Assembly: GCF_051020765.1 (NCBI RefSeq)
Contig: NC_134929.1
Location: forward strand, 744,001 to 808,000
DNA length: 64,000 nucleotides
Reading direction: 5' to 3'
Origin: Lasioglossum baleicum
Taxonomy: Eukaryota; Arthropoda; Insecta; Hymenoptera; Halictidae
How positions within the stretch are numbered: position 1 is the first letter of the stretch; every line of letters begins with the position of its first letter. Of the stretch, positions 20,156-32,695 are shown piece by piece. The notes beneath the pieces are model-generated. The model saw nothing but the letters and a program-made list of their open reading frames with translations, searched no databases and was not told where the DNA came from. The translations under genes were made by a program, and so were the position numbers.

Positions 20156-20745
20156 TATGTTACACATGATTATGATCCATTATTATCGATGGCTGAATCA
20201 CCGGACGTGACATAGTATTGAATTTTCCGTATTCTTGCAAGCTCCGTGGTAACGTAAGCCTGTTCCGGCGCGGCGCGGCGTCTGTTTACTTTTTTTTGTA
20301 AACACGCTGTAGAGATGAGAGGGACAACAGGGTCTCACTCTGGTCATACATTCAGGGTGAACATTATAAAGCGCTACAGACGAATATCTCCAAAAATATT
20401 GATTACGCGCAAAAATGTTTCAAGGTGTGTTTTCCTTTGCGCGTCTGGACGCAGCGTTTTGTAATCCATACTCCATTCGTCGTAGCTCTTTGCTGTGCCT
20501 CTGGACGTACAAGTTTGCGTTCCTATGATGCGATTTGGTATGTCTTTCCTTTTTTTCCACTTGCGAAGAAAAGCGAGAAAGCATTGCCCAAACTCAAACA
20601 CGTGCGTCGATCGATTTACGATATGTGTTTGGCGCACACGTTTACGTTTGTTTTTTCGCTTCGAGATCTCTGAATGTTGCGCCAGACCCAAACGCACTCG
20701 TTTTTTGACCCACTGCTTCCGAGGCAGTCCAGACGCAGAGCCATG
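20156..20745. other. Unassigned DNA with a repeated element end
   Basis: CAGGGTGAACATTATAAAGC at 20353 and the following CGAATATCTCCAAAAATATTG recur, with changes, at 39457-39503. This suggests an element end whose partner I cannot find. Short ORFs on both strands at 20374-20802 have no recognised motif. Confidence 0.45.
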
Positions 20746-21440
20746 TAGTCCAGTCAATGAATGCTCATAAGGGGGGTGTAGAGGGAAATGGAAGGAACAC
20801 AATTTTTAACTTTGGGACTTTGTTTGGACTAGTTAGGAGGTAAACATACAAAAAGTCCCTACTCTCAGGAGGTGAGCGGGGTGCAGTGGGGCACGTAGAA
20901 GGTCCCCTTTTTCGGTTTTCCGGTTATATCTCGGAAAATATGCGTCCCAGCGATAAGACCATTCTATACAAAATTGAAGCTGATAAAATGTGCCATAAGA
21001 TTGACTCGATTCAGTTTTTCGCTTTCTCGTATAGTTTCCGAGATATCCGCGCTCAAAGTTCATGAATTGTGAAAAAGAAATTTTTGCCTCACATTTTTTG
21101 CCTTATTTGACTAGCTAACTCTTCAGCACAATTAGTGAACTTGCAGCGCGGATATCTCGGAAAGTATGCGAGATAGCGAAAAACTGAATTCAATCAATCT
21201 TGTGATATATTTTATCAGCTTTAATTTCGTGTAGGATGGTCTTATCGGTAGGACGCATAGTTTCCGAGATATAAGCGAAAAACCAAAAAAGGGGACTTTC
21301 TACGTGCCCCCTGCACTCCGTTCACCTCGTAGGAGTGGGGACTTTTAGTCTGTTTATCTCGTAAGTAATCCAAACAAAGAACCAAAGTTAAAAATTGTGT
21401 TCCTACCATTTCCTTCTACAACTTTCCGTTGACTGGAGTA
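20746..21440. mobile_element. Foldback of the TAGTCCAGTCAACG family
   Basis: Left end TAGTCCAGTCAATGAATG, right end CGTTGACTGGAGTA. Mirrored arms share GGAACACAATTTTTAACTTT, GTGGGGCACGTAGAAGGTCC and the block around GAGATATCCGCGCTCAAAGT. About 690 bp, non-coding. Related copies: 43449-44420, 50258-50310 (fragment) and 55478-55798. Confidence 0.8.
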
Positions 21441-22191
21441 ATGTGTTTGTCGACTCACTGCTTTAGAATATTTTTCGGACTACTATTTCAAATTTTGTTC
21501 AATTTGGATATGTTGTAATCCGTAATTATATATAAACGTATCTCAAAGAATTTTTCAAAATCTTAAAAGTTGTTGGTTTCACAGACGTGTAATAAATTAA
21601 AGCGTCAACATTTTTCCATTAAATTATAATAGCAGAACTAGCAAACCGAGAAAAATGAGTTTTTAGGAACTCATGGTGAAAACATAAGAGTATCCACTCA
21701 AAATGTCGTTATGTGAAAAAAATGTATTCTACCATTTATATTGCAGTTGTTTTACACAAATGCCGAGTTTCAATAGCGGGCCACTTCTTAAAAAATTGAA
21801 AAAATGGGGATACAGTCCCAAGTGTACCCTTTACGGACCTCTTTTTAAAAAAATGGACGTCTAAAAATTGACGAAATTAAAATTATTTGAAGTGAACGCT
21901 GCACCGTGATATACATACATACTGCCTCGGACGGCTGAAGAACACCGTGGGCTGGATCGTGAGATTTTACTAAAACTCTTGAAATCAGGATGAAATTTCC
22001 ACTAAAATTCATTACAAAATGATTCTTATCCACTGATAATTGTCGTAATAAATATATATTTCTTGTAATCGTTTTTTAATTCATTGTTTCAATTTTGTTG
22101 TCTTAAAATAAAATTTTAAATTCTTCATTTGTTACTTATTTAGTAGTTTTCCAGATAATTTAAATCACCCCGATGTCGTCGGTTATAAATT
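21441..22191. other. Unassigned AT-rich DNA
   Basis: No gene or repeat structure recognised before the Gypsy LTR. Confidence 0.5.
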
Positions 22192-22363
22192 TGTAATAGT
22201 AGCATACCTATGTATGTACATATGTGTGTATGTATGCAGGTGTGTAAGAGAGCGCGGCAGTCGAGCTGGACATTAACGGTAATACACGTGATCATAAGCC
22301 CTCTGTACTAACTTTATATTATATTATATCTATCTTATAATAAAAGTATTAATAAACATTACA
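22192..22363 (+). repeat. 5' LTR of the Gypsy element
   Basis: 172 bp, TGTAATAGTAGC to AACATTACA. It differs from the 3' LTR by two visible substitutions (near 22220 and 22240), about 1 percent. AATAAA occurs near its 3' edge. Confidence 0.95.
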
Positions 22364-22381
22364 TGGTGTCAGAAGTGAACG
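22364..22381 (+). other. Primer-binding site
   Basis: TGGTGTCAGAAGTGAACG follows the 5' LTR directly. Its complement ends in TGACACCA, which resembles the 3' end of a tRNA-Leu. The exact isoacceptor is not determined. Confidence 0.7.
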
Positions 22382-22487
22382 ACATTAACAAAACTAAGAA
22401 AAAGTATAGTAAGAAGGTCTCGTTAATCGAGGAAAAGAAAGTAAAGAAGAAACATAACCTCAAATATTCAAAGACCACGTGGTAACA

Positions 22488-24098
22488 ATGGATAACTTTA
22501 AGCCTCCAGTGGGACTGGATTTGAAAGAAAATGCAGCAAACAACTTAAAGAATTTCAAACAGAAGTTTGAAATATTTATAACAGCAATAAGCGAGAAAGA
22601 AATAAAGGAACCTCGCAGAGGGGCAATACTGTTGAATTGCATTGGAAATGATGCACTGGATGTATTTAACACGTTTGGACTGCAAGCAGATACTCTCACA
22701 ACTAAATCCATATTTGAAAAGTTTGAAGAATATGTGAAGCCTAGAGTGAACATAGTAATAGAGAGGCATAAATTTCACACAAGGCGTCAACAGGTGAATG
22801 AACCATTTGACAGTTTTCTTACTGATCTGAGAAAACTGGGGAAGAGTTGTGAATTTGGAGACCAAGAAGAATCACTCATACGAGACAGAATAGTTATAGC
22901 GGTGAGTGATGAGGGTCTACAACAACGTCTCTTAAGAGATCCAAATTTAACATTACTAAAGGCTATAGAAAACTGTAGAGCAGCGGAGATGAGTAAAATA
23001 CAACAAAAGTCATTAAAGCTTGAATCTACAACAGCAGACGTAGTTAACGTAGATGCTGTTAAAAGGCAGAATACAGTAAATAGTAAATACAAACCTAAAG
23101 AAAGTCACCAAAAAAAGCCGTTCAATCAGGAAAGGGTCTATGATTGTAAGAAATGTGGTCGACAACATGCACGAGCCAACTGTCCAGCATATGGCAAGAT
23201 ATGCAAGAAGTGTGGAAAGCAGAATCATTTTGCTGTAGGATGCATGGTCCAGACAAAACCGAGGAACATCGGTGAAGTAACAACGTCAGAGGAAACACAA
23301 TTCTTTGTGGATTCTATAAACTGTGAGACAGAGACCGGTGTTTGGACTCAACGACTGAAGATAGGTAACACTGTCATAAATTTTAAGTTGGATACAGGAG
23401 CGGATTGTAATATTATTCCATGGCGAATATTCAAAGATATACAGTTTAAGGAACAGCCAACCTGGAATCCTGTGATAACGACAGTTGTAAGTTATACCAA
23501 TGATAAATGTAGGTCATTAGGTACAGTATTAATAGATTGTAAAATAGAGGGTAAGGTATATAAGATTAAGTTTATAGTAATAGATGTCGAAGGCATGTCA
23601 ATATTAGGCTTGAACACATGTGTAAAGTTACACTTACTCAGTAAAACAGATAATAACAATGTAAGGAAGGTCTGCGATAGAATCCAGCTGATGGAAAATC
23701 ACAAGACGCGAGAGGAATTTTTGGCGATAAATAAAAAGGCATTCCAAGGAATAGGGAATTATCCAACAAAGTATGAGATTAATTTAAAAGAAAATGTAAA
23801 GCCAGTAGTAAATGCGTGTAGAAGAATACCGTTCAGTATAAAAGATAGGTTAAAAAGTACATTAGATAATCTAGAGAGAAATAGGATTAAAGAAAAAGTG
23901 AACTACGCAACTGATTGGGTTAATAATGTAGTCATCGTAGAGAAACCAGATGGATCGCTAAGAATTTGTTTAGATCCTATGCAATTAAATAAAAGCATAA
24001 AGCAAGAAAAATTTCCAATACCTACAGCTGAGGAACTAAGCAGTAAGTTGACTGGTAAGGAAATTTATACAGTACTAGACATGTGTGAACCCAGATAG
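22488..24098 (+). pseudogene. Gypsy Gag-protease-RT, 5' part
   Basis: This part would encode the capsid, nucleocapsid, aspartic protease and N-terminal reverse transcriptase as a single frame. Translation probably starts at ATG 22488. The capsid-like region covers about residues 1-170. Two zinc knuckles (CKKCGRQHARANC and CKKCGKQNHFAVGC) fall near 222-255. The protease motif LDTGADCN is near 305, and the RT entry (VEKPDGSLRICLDP) near 485. The frame is open until the 406-bp element enters RT just after VLDM at 24083, and the ORF then stops 16 nt into foreign sequence. Confidence 0.92.
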
Positions 24099-24495
24099 CC
24101 AAAATGCTCGATTCTGGGGAGGGCAGTTATGACCGTGTGGGCTCGTGGACGTTCCCTCGGCACAAGCTGCCCCGCGGCCCGTCGGTCCTGATTTCTGCAA
24201 AATTTTAAGTGCGACCTGTCCTGCATAACGACATTCGCCACATTAATGCGACCGTGCTGCCCTCTTACAATCTCGGACCTACTTAAAATTTTGCAGAAAT
24301 CAGGACCGACGGGCCGAGGGGAAGCTTGTGTCGGGTTTGCGCCGAGGGAACGTTACGAGCCCTCACGGTCATAAGAGCCCTCCCCAGATTATAGCCATCG
24401 TGTGCGTTTTGCCCATTCAAGCGACGTTCGGCCCGTCTACCAGACCCCGCCACGCCGGGCTCGATCTGTGCGCGAGGATCGCTTGGCTATCTGGG
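24090..24495. mobile_element. CCCANATAG-family palindrome inside RT
   Basis: Ends CCCAGATAGCCAA and TTGGCTATCTGGG, with AA just outside each. Mirrored inner arms contain GGTCCTGATTTCTGCAAAAT and its complement. 406 bp, GC-rich, non-coding. Termini match the elements at 1449 and 55351 but the interior does not. The coding frame across the site does not restore cleanly by simple removal, so extra bases were gained or the target was already altered. Confidence 0.8.
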
Positions 24496-25324
24496 AAGGA
24501 TGGGTTCCATCAAATGGTGTTAACAGAAAAGAGTGCAGATATATGTACGTTCATAACTCCATTCGGCAAGTATAAATATAAAAGATTACCATTTGGTCTC
24601 TCAATAGCACCTGAAGTTCTTCAAAGGGCAAATACTGAAATATTTGGAGATATAGAAAATGTGGGAATCTATATTGATGATTTAATAATAGCAGCAAAAG
24701 ATGGGAAAGAACATGACAAAATCATGCAACAGGTGCTAGAAAGAGCCAATAGGTATAATGTAAAATTTAATGAAAAGAAACTACAATATAGAATGAAAGA
24801 GGTTAAGTATTTAGGGTTAGTGTTTAACAAAGAAGGTGTAAGACCTGATAATAGATATGTAGAAGCAATAACTAAGTTGAAAGAACCTAATAATAAGAAG
24901 GAATTGTTAAGATTTTTGGGAATGGTTAATTTTTTAGCGAAATTTATTCCCAATGTGTCAGAGATAACAAGTAGATTAAGGGAACTTACAAAGAAAAATA
25001 TTGACTGGCAATGGGGACAAGAGCATGTTATAGACTTCAACAACATTAAAAGTAAAATTGTAGAAGCACCAACGCTGAAATTGTTTAATAATAAAGTGCC
25101 TATAGAAGTACAAGCAGATGCTTCACAACATGGGTTGGGTGCGTGCCTAATTCAGGAAGGGCAGCCAGTATGTTTTGCATCTACATGTCTCACTGAGACG
25201 GAGCAAAGATACCCACAAATAGAAAAGGAGTGTCTAGCAATCTGTTTTGCAGTGGAAAGGTTTCATCAATTCATATATGGGAACCAAGTTAAAATTCATA
25301 CAGATCATAAACCTTTGGTATCTA
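24496..25324 (+). pseudogene. Gypsy RT-RNase H, middle part
   Basis: It resumes RT at DGFHQM and shows the palm block FGLSIAPEV followed by the catalytic YIDDL motif (about 24669-24683), the connection region (FLGMVNFLAKFIPN), and RNase H (ADASQHGLGACL, then the HTDHKPL box). The frame is open to the insertion at 25325 in RNase H. No catalytic residue in this piece looks mutated. Confidence 0.92.
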
Positions 25325-27335
25325 CAGGGTGTCTCAAAATTAGGTCCGGAGCCGAAAATGGGAGGTTCCTGGGATCATTTCAAGCGACATTTTCCTTTGA
25401 AAAAATGTCGTCCGCGGCTTCGTTAACGAGTTATTAACGAAAAACACGGACCAATCAGAGCGCGAGCTAGACGCGTGCAGCCCGGCGCGCCGGCAGCCGA
25501 GTGTCGGTGGCACGCCGCGATGTCATAACGAACAAGAGTTTCTCGATTATGTGAATGCTCTCCGATTTCAATGAGCTTTGGATATGTGGTCAAGATCATT
25601 ATTCTGAACAACATTTCTCTTTAGACTTTTTGGCGATCGGCTTTGGTTTACGATATTATTGTAAAAATTTGTAATTGTAAATCGATCGATGTACTATTTC
25701 CTATCCGATTTCGATAATCTTTGGATATGTTGTCAATACCATGATTCTGAACAACATTTCCCTTTACAGTTTCTGTCGATCGGCTTTGGTTTACGATATT
25801 ATTGTAAAAATTTGTAATTGTAAATCGATCGATGTACTATTTCCTGTCCGATTTCGATAAGCTTTGGATATGTTGTCAAGACCATGATTCTGAACAACAT
25901 TTCCCTTGACGGTTTTTGTCGGTCGGCTTTAGTTTACGATATTATTGTAAAAATTTGTAATTGTAAATCGATCGATGTACATACTATCTCCTCGCCGATT
26001 TCGATGAGCTTTATTTCAAAGGAAAAAGATATTTAAAACATCGAATTTATAACATATTTCAAAGTCATCGAAATCGGTGAGGACCCACATCATCGGCAAC
26101 TTTACCCGAACGATAGAAGAAGCACAAACTTATTGAATTAAAAACTCACTTATTCAGCCGTAAATCCATTTGACTACCACATACAACCACCACACTTTTA
26201 CATAATTGTTGAACTCGTAGCACACTTTTATAACTCGTATCGATATCGAACGAAATTACTTACTCCGACGCGGAAAGAGTTCGATGCTCTTCGCAATGCC
26301 GCGCGAAACTGTGCTCTCCCAGCGTACAATGTATTCGATGAAGGCGTCGTTTAAAACAAATGAAATCGTTCCCAAGGAGATATTGATTTTTCGAGAATCA
26401 TATGGCATTGATTTTTCGAGAATCATATGATTCTCACAAACACCGATTCGAAGATTATGTAAAAGTGTGGTGGTTGTATGTGGTAGTCAAATGGATTTAC
26501 GGCTGAATAAGTGAGTTTTTAATTCAATAAGTTTGTGCTTCTTCTATCGTTCGGGTAAAGTTGCCGATGATGTGGGTCCTCACCGATTTCGATGACTTTG
26601 AAATATGTTATAAATTCGATGTTTTAAATATCTTTTTCCTTTGAAATGAAGCTCATCGACATCGGCGAGGAGATAGAATGTACATCGATCGATTTACAAT
26701 TACAAATTTTTACAATAATATCGTAAACTAAAGCCGACCGACAAAAACCGTCAAGGGAAATGTTGTTCAGAATCATGGTCTTGACAACATATCCAAATAT
26801 TATCGAAATCGGATAGGAAATAGTACATCGATCGATTTACAATTACAAATTTTTACAATAATATCGTAAACTAAAGCCGATCGACAGAAACTGTAAAGGG
26901 AAATGTTGTTCAGAATCATGGTATTGACAACATATCCAAAGATTATCGAAATCGGATAGGAAATAGTACATCGATCGATTTACAATTACAAATTTTTACA
27001 ATAATGTCGTAAACTAAAGCCGATCGACAGAAACTGTAAAGGGAAATGTTGTTCAGAATCATGGTATTGACAACATATCCAAAGTTTATCGAAATTGGCG
27101 AGGATTCACATCATCGAGAAACTTTTGTTCGTTACGACATCGCGGCGTGCCACCGACACTCGGCTGCCGGCGCGCCGGGCTGCACGCGTCTAGCTCGCGC
27201 TCTGATTGGTCCGTGTTTTTCGTTAATAACTCGTTAACGAAGCCGCGGACGACATTTTTTCAAAGGAAAATGTCGCTTGAAATGATCTCAGGAACCTCCC
27301 ATTTTCGGCTCCGGACCTAATTTTGAGACACCCTG
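25325..27335. mobile_element. 2.0-kb CAGGGTGTCTC foldback inside RNase H
   Basis: Left end CAGGGTGTCTCAAAATTAGG and right end CCTAATTTTGAGACACCCTG, flanked by TA. The arms are about 870 bp each. Each holds the family core with the CCAATCAGAGCGCG motif, then about three copies of a 160-bp repeat (ending ATCGATCGATGTA) and a block with GGTGGTTGTATGTGGTAGTC. The loop is about 250 bp (26210-26455). No ORF is convincing. Removing the element with one TA would leave the retroelement frame intact, so insertion was precise. Confidence 0.92.
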
Positions 27336-28801
27336 TATAATAAACAGAAACATACACAAAATAACTCCAAGGTTGCAAAGATTAATTCTCAGGTTGACAA
27401 AATATAAAATTGACTTAGAGTACTTGCCTGGAGAAAAAATGTTGATAGCGGATTTATTGTCGAGATCATATCTAACGGAGACTGAACCAAGCATAGACAG
27501 TACCGAAGAGGTGGTACATTCACTAAACACTTACGTTGCAATGAGTAAGTCAAGAGTTGAAGAATTCCAAAAGGCTACAATCAATGAGGCCGAGTTAAAA
27601 GAAATAATAAACTATTCGTTAAATGGGTGGCCACAGTGCAAACCCAGCTGTAAAATAGTAAGTGATAAGTTTTGGACATTAAGAAATGAGATTACATATC
27701 ACAAAGGGTTACTATTTCTAAACGATGATAAAATAATAGTTCCTAAGGCACTAAGATTGGAGATGTTAAAGATAGCACGTAAACCTCATTTAGGCATTGA
27801 AAAAACAAAAAATAGGTTAAGACAAATATTCTATTGGCCCAAGTTAACCCAAAATGTAGGAAATTACATAGCCAAGTGTAGAATATGCGAGAAGTATAGC
27901 AGAAATAATATAAAAGAGCCATTGATACCTCATATAGTTCCTACGTTGCCATTTGAGAAAGTAGCTATAGATTATTTCAATTATGCAGGAAAAGATTATA
28001 TTGCACTAATCGATTACTATTCTAAGTGGTTAGAGATAATTAAAACTAAGAGTAAAGCGGGGAAAGAGACCATTGAACGACTTAAACGTGTGTTTAGCAT
28101 GTATGGGATTCCTAGCGAGATAAGATGTGACAATATGCCGTTTAATAGCTGGGATTTTCGACGGCTTGCTAAGGAATGGGGCTTTGAAATTATAACATCT
28201 AGTCCATTATATCCAAAATCAAATGGTCTTGCGGAAAAAGCAGTAGGTATAGCTAAAGCATTATTAAAAAAGAGTGAGGAAGAAGGTGAACAATGCCTTA
28301 TTAGAATACAGAAATATGCCAATAGCGGGATTAAGCGTGTCACCAGCGGAACTTTTGATGTCAAGAAAGTTACGTACTAAGTTGCCAATGGTAAAAAAGT
28401 TACTAAAACCAAAGATTCATACTGTAATACATTCGTTAAGAGATAAACAGCGAGTACAAAAAATGTATTATGATCGTGGAGCAAAAGAGAGGAAAAAGTT
28501 TAAAATAGGTGATACGGTAATAGTAAGAAATAAGACTGAATGGGAACCAGCGGTGATAACAGAAGTATGCAAAAATCCGAGATCGTACATTTTAAGAAAT
28601 AAAAGGGACAATACAATTAGGCGCAATTCGTATTATATTAAAAAGTCTGCAAATAGCGCAATTGATGTCACTGACATTAATATTGAGGACGAGATAACTC
28701 TGTGCGAAGGAAAAGACAGCAGTAGTACAAGCGATAATAATAATATAATTACTAGAAGCGGTAGAATTGTAAGAAGACCAGCGTACTTTGGTATTACCTA
28801 A
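27336..28801 (+). pseudogene. Gypsy RNase H end and integrase, frameshifted
   Basis: Tail of RNase H (YLPGEKMLIADLLSR), then integrase: zinc-binding HLGIEKTKNRLRQIFYWP with CRICEKY, and a DDE core with Asp in AIDYF, Asp in RCDNMPF and Glu in NGLAEKAVG. The frame ends at 28380 after a shift, probably at the A run near 28265-28270. The correct continuation is the +1-related frame reaching 28801 (ALLEYRNMP, then KFKIGDTVIVRN, a C-terminal DNA-binding block). Integrase is therefore broken. Confidence 0.9.
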
Positions 28802-28823
28802 TATTAAAGCTAAGGAAGGGAGG

Positions 28824-28995
28824 TGTAATAGTAGCATACCTATGTATGTACGTATGTGTGTATGTATGCAGATGTGTAAGAGAGCGCGGCAGTCGAGCTG
28901 GACATTAACGGTAATACACGTGATCATAAGCCCTCTGTACTAACTTTATATTATATTATATCTATCTTATAATAAAAGTATTAATAAACATTACA
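28824..28995 (+). repeat. 3' LTR of the Gypsy element
   Basis: 172 bp, preceded by a purine run (AAGGAAGGGAGG) that serves as the plus-strand primer in such elements. Confidence 0.95.
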
Positions 28996-30690
28996 AAATT
29001 TCTCTGTCTTGAAATAAATGATGCCGTGTAACTTTTGTGTGAAAGAATAATATATAATTAATAATAAGAGTATGTATAAGATACAGAGACATATGATATA
29101 ATATGTTGTATAACGTGTGACTATAATGTGTGACTATAATGTGTGACTGAAACATGTGCTCCTTGTACACTAACGAACGAACGAACGAACTCTAACGGGT
29201 ACGCTGGAATGCCGATCCAATCGCGCATGCGCTTTGTGTGATTAGTGACCGTGTCCAATAGATGACGATAGCAACGACGCTCACATGATACATCAAACTA
29301 TATAAATGTATTTACATACAGTATTTTTAACACTCTGTATTTCTTGTCATTTATTATTGATATTATGAATATTTCCTGCCCCAAGATACGATATAACTTT
29401 TACTTCAAACTTTTATTGACATCTTTTGTGGTTTGCGATTTGTAGGCACTGTAGGCACTCACCTAAAAAGATAGAGGGATTTATTTCTCCCTTAATGTAA
29501 ATAACGGGTACAAACGAAATACGGCTGAATTGTTAGGTGGGTTTGATGAACGCGTGTGTAAAGTTCCATCAAAATCGGCGTGCATCAGTCATCGGGATTC
29601 CTTTGTTCGTGCCAGAACCGGGGATCCGTCATATTCTATCCTTCTCCAATGAAAGATACCGCTGCACGGACGATCAATTTATGGTCTGCCGGACAACTTT
29701 ATGAGACCCATAAACTCTCGGTCAACTCGAGAACAATGTCAAGGGTTAGGAGGCAGTGATATTTTGAAAAGAGTCTAAAATTTTTTTGTCTTAAATGGTA
29801 CTTTCAAGTCTTAAGAACAGCATGAAAAAGGTTTTACATGGATTTCAGGCTTCAATACAAATTATTTCTCGAAGTACCGTTTCGAGAATGAGTTCGTATA
29901 CCTGCGAGAAAAATTACATTCGTAAACTTTAAACGCGTTTTTGTCAGAGTTGCGTTTTTCAAAACGGTGTGCAAGATATCTCGAGTTCTACCTTAGCAAT
30001 TACATTAAAATTTTACAGTTATCTTCATTATAATACCTATTAGGCATTGACGATCGATTTTTTTACTTTTCCCATTATTTTGTTAATTATAAATAAAAAT
30101 TCAGTCATTAAATTTAAAATATCTGCCATTTTGTTAATTTTCACAAGAATTGGAATGTGGGATCGTCAATGCCTACAGAATATATCACAGTTTATGACAT
30201 TATTGGGATTTTTGAGATAGTTAATTCGATTTGTAGGAATCTTGTACACCAGTTAGCCATCTGGAAGAAAAGATATTCCGAGCAAAGACGACGAAAGGCA
30301 TAGGAACAAATTATTTTTTAAATATTACAAGCATTCTTTTATAGTTCATAATATAGTAAACTGAAATACAAAATCTTATATTTATCAATCATTCACTTTT
30401 TTCTGTACTGTTGTTTAAAAATCTTATATTTTCCCCACTTGTTACTGTGTCCTAACTTCCTACCCCTTAAGTGGCATAGATATCCTGATCCGCCTTACGT
30501 TGAAAAGCATCCTGAGTCATCGTCTTATATTTAAAGAAAACTGTAGTCTACAAAGTAGCCAAGCGTACACCAACTCGACGAATCTTCAACATCGATTTAC
30601 TCGAAAACGAAGCCTCGAACAAAACAAAAATTTAATTTGTTGTTCGACTTATTTTTTCGTGCAGATTTCTTTCAGCTTGTACCGCTAGAT
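28996..30690. other. Unassigned DNA with a small palindrome
   Basis: A short CGAA microsatellite at about 29163-29179. TAGGCATTGACGATC at 30041 is mirrored by GATCGTCAATGCCTAC at 30162, a possible 140-bp MITE. No gene seen. Confidence 0.5.
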
Positions 30691-31149
30691 CAGGGGTGGC
30701 CAACCTGTGGCGCATTGAATCCTTGCGTCTACACTTATTTTTTTGTGGTAGGCGCCATAACTGAATCCATCTTGATATTTTCAACACCTGAGAGCTCTCA
30801 ATTGAATTTATACAGCCTCTTACTCGTCAATTCGTCGCAATTTTTTGACAGTTTACAATTATAGGATGGGAATTGCAGTGTTCAAGACAGCGATCGCCCT
30901 CTCGTCCAAAAGATCATTTCTCACTATTGTAGATTGTAGATTTTCAACTAGCGTAAGTTAATTAATTTATGTAATTGCGTGATTGAGTTTTATCCCTTTT
31001 CCTCCCCTAATCGAAGCAGATCCTACCCCTATTTTCCAACCGCAACGATGAACGTAAGAAGGTAGAAAAAATGCTTAAGTTGTATGGCGCATCTGAACTC
31101 GTATGTGAAATAAATGTACGTATGGTATGCAGAAGGTTGGCCACCCCTG
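30691..31149. mobile_element. hAT MITE with perfect 8-bp duplication
   Basis: Ends CAGGGGTGGCCAACCT and AGGTTGGCCACCCCTG, typical hAT termini, with CGCTAGAT immediately on both sides (30683-30690 and 31150-31157). 459 bp with no transposase. The target looks like Tc1-relic DNA. Confidence 0.93.
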
Positions 31150-31170
31150 CGCTAGATGGATAACACTCTG

Positions 31171-31273
31171 TAAGAACTGTTCAACGAAGATTAAATGTGC
31201 TTCAACAAAATGGGCGCGTTGCCAGAAGGAAACTGTCCATATTAGAAAAGCATCGTCGAGCCAGAATCACTTT
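31171..31273 (+). pseudogene. Tc1-like transposase fragment (HTH)
   Basis: One frame reads VRTVQRRLNVLQQNGRVARR followed by KLSILEKHRRARITF, the conserved second helix-turn-helix of Tc1-type transposases, then meets stops. Nothing of the catalytic core is visible. Confidence 0.65.
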
Positions 31274-31889
31274 CTGAAGAATGAAGATTGAATCGTTCTG
31301 AATTTGATAGAAAAGTAGACATCGCAGAGTGGGCCAGAATCACAGAAAGGTAGACAAAATCCATTCTTCTGATAATTATACATTACTAATTAATTATAAC
31401 AGATGTTTCAATCAAAAAAATTGTGTTCTAGTTGATTTCGAATGAGTCAACTTATCGATGTATTACCTTCTCTCTCAATTTCAGTGATCTTGAAATATGG
31501 TATAAAGGTAATCGGTCTAAACATTTCCCTTTAAAGTTTTTGGAGGTCTGTTTACGAGATAATTGCAAAGCACTTTACCTTTAAATGCATGGATTAGGTC
31601 TGGGTTACCGGATCACCTGGAACACCCATGGATTTACAAGTGAAGCTTTTTTGTTTTTTTTTATTGCAAAATATTGTTTTCCGAGTATTTCTTTGCAACA
31701 TTTTTATTTCTATGGATCTCTTTTCTCGAGAAACTCATTATTTTTGGTTGTTCCGCATAAATTCCGTAGTATGTATCCGCATTGTACATAGAAAACGTAG
31801 TGAAATTATCCTTTAGACTACCTTATTTTTGTAAAAAATACCTCATTATACACAGTTATAATTGTCTCTATAATAAAGGAACGCATACC
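31274..31889. other. Unassigned AT-rich DNA
   Basis: No supported gene or element. Confidence 0.45.
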
Positions 31890-32050
31890 TTTATTACTCC
31901 AGATTTGACCTTCAATAACTTTGGCCGACAACGCCTTTAACCGAAAACGATTTTGACCGACAACAAATTTGATCGACAACGATTTTGACCGACAACGAAT
32001 TTGATTCACAATGACTTGAGACGACCACAGTATGTATTATCATACAGTAT

Positions 32051-32695
32051 TGTAAGTTGCTCGATGGTTGGTAGGTGGATTTTAATGAAACAACGTAATA
32101 TGGTTAACTGAAATTTATTTTGTCCGTCAGTGACGAGCGCTGGTTCAAGTCTGACTCCCGAAGACCTCCTCCAAAGTCCTGTCCCTTCTCGGGTTTTGTT
32201 TTGTTTTTCAATCGCTGTATGTACCAACTCTCTCGATTTTGCCGGCAGCCCGTCGGCTCTGGAAGACCTTATGTCTTCTTGTGCATGTTCCCACCATCGT
32301 TATCTCAGGTACCTAGCCCTGCGTGGTTTTGCGGCCGCGGCCTAGGAATGACCCTGTGTCTTCCCTTCCACTTTATGACCCTCATAAATTCAGGTACCTG
32401 GCCCTGCTTGGTCTAGCGGCCACGGCCTAAGGATGACCTTGTGTCTTCCCCCGCACATTGGGCTACACCGATTAAGAGTTGGTGCTCATTATTATTTCAA
32501 TAGCTCAAAAACCCTCTTCTTCCACCTCGAACCAGCCCTCGCCGCTCTTCCCACACACACATCTCTCACACAAATCCACTTTTACGGAGAATTACAACAA
32601 TTCCACAACATACGGTACCTCGCCCCAATAATCTCGCATACATCCTTTTCATCGCCGCCACAAACAGCAACACGCCAATAATCCTATCCGCAACA
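32051..32695 (-). repeat. 3' LTR of the BEL derivative
   Basis: 645 bp. On the minus strand it follows a purine-rich tract, GAGGGGGAGGA (32696-32706). Confidence 0.95.

Larger units (their letters stand above)
22192..28995 (+). mobile_element. Gypsy-type LTR retrotransposon, broken by two insertions
   Basis: Two 172-bp LTRs, AAATT on both outer sides (22187-22191 and 28996-29000), a primer-binding site, a polypurine tract (AAGGAAGGGAGG before 28824) and Gag-PR-RT-RNaseH-IN in Gypsy order. Removing the insertions at 24090-24495 and 25325-27335 leaves about 4.4 kb. There is no envelope ORF. It cannot be autonomous: two insertions and a frameshift break the coding region. Confidence 0.95.

Noticed and set aside
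25423..27237. Two matching 63-codon ORFs at 25423-25614 and 27046-27237
   Set aside because: They are the two arms of the foldback; translation is identical by symmetry.
22192..28995. Envelope-bearing (errantivirus-like) retroelement
   Set aside because: After integrase only a short tail precedes the 3' LTR; there is no room for and no sign of an envelope ORF.
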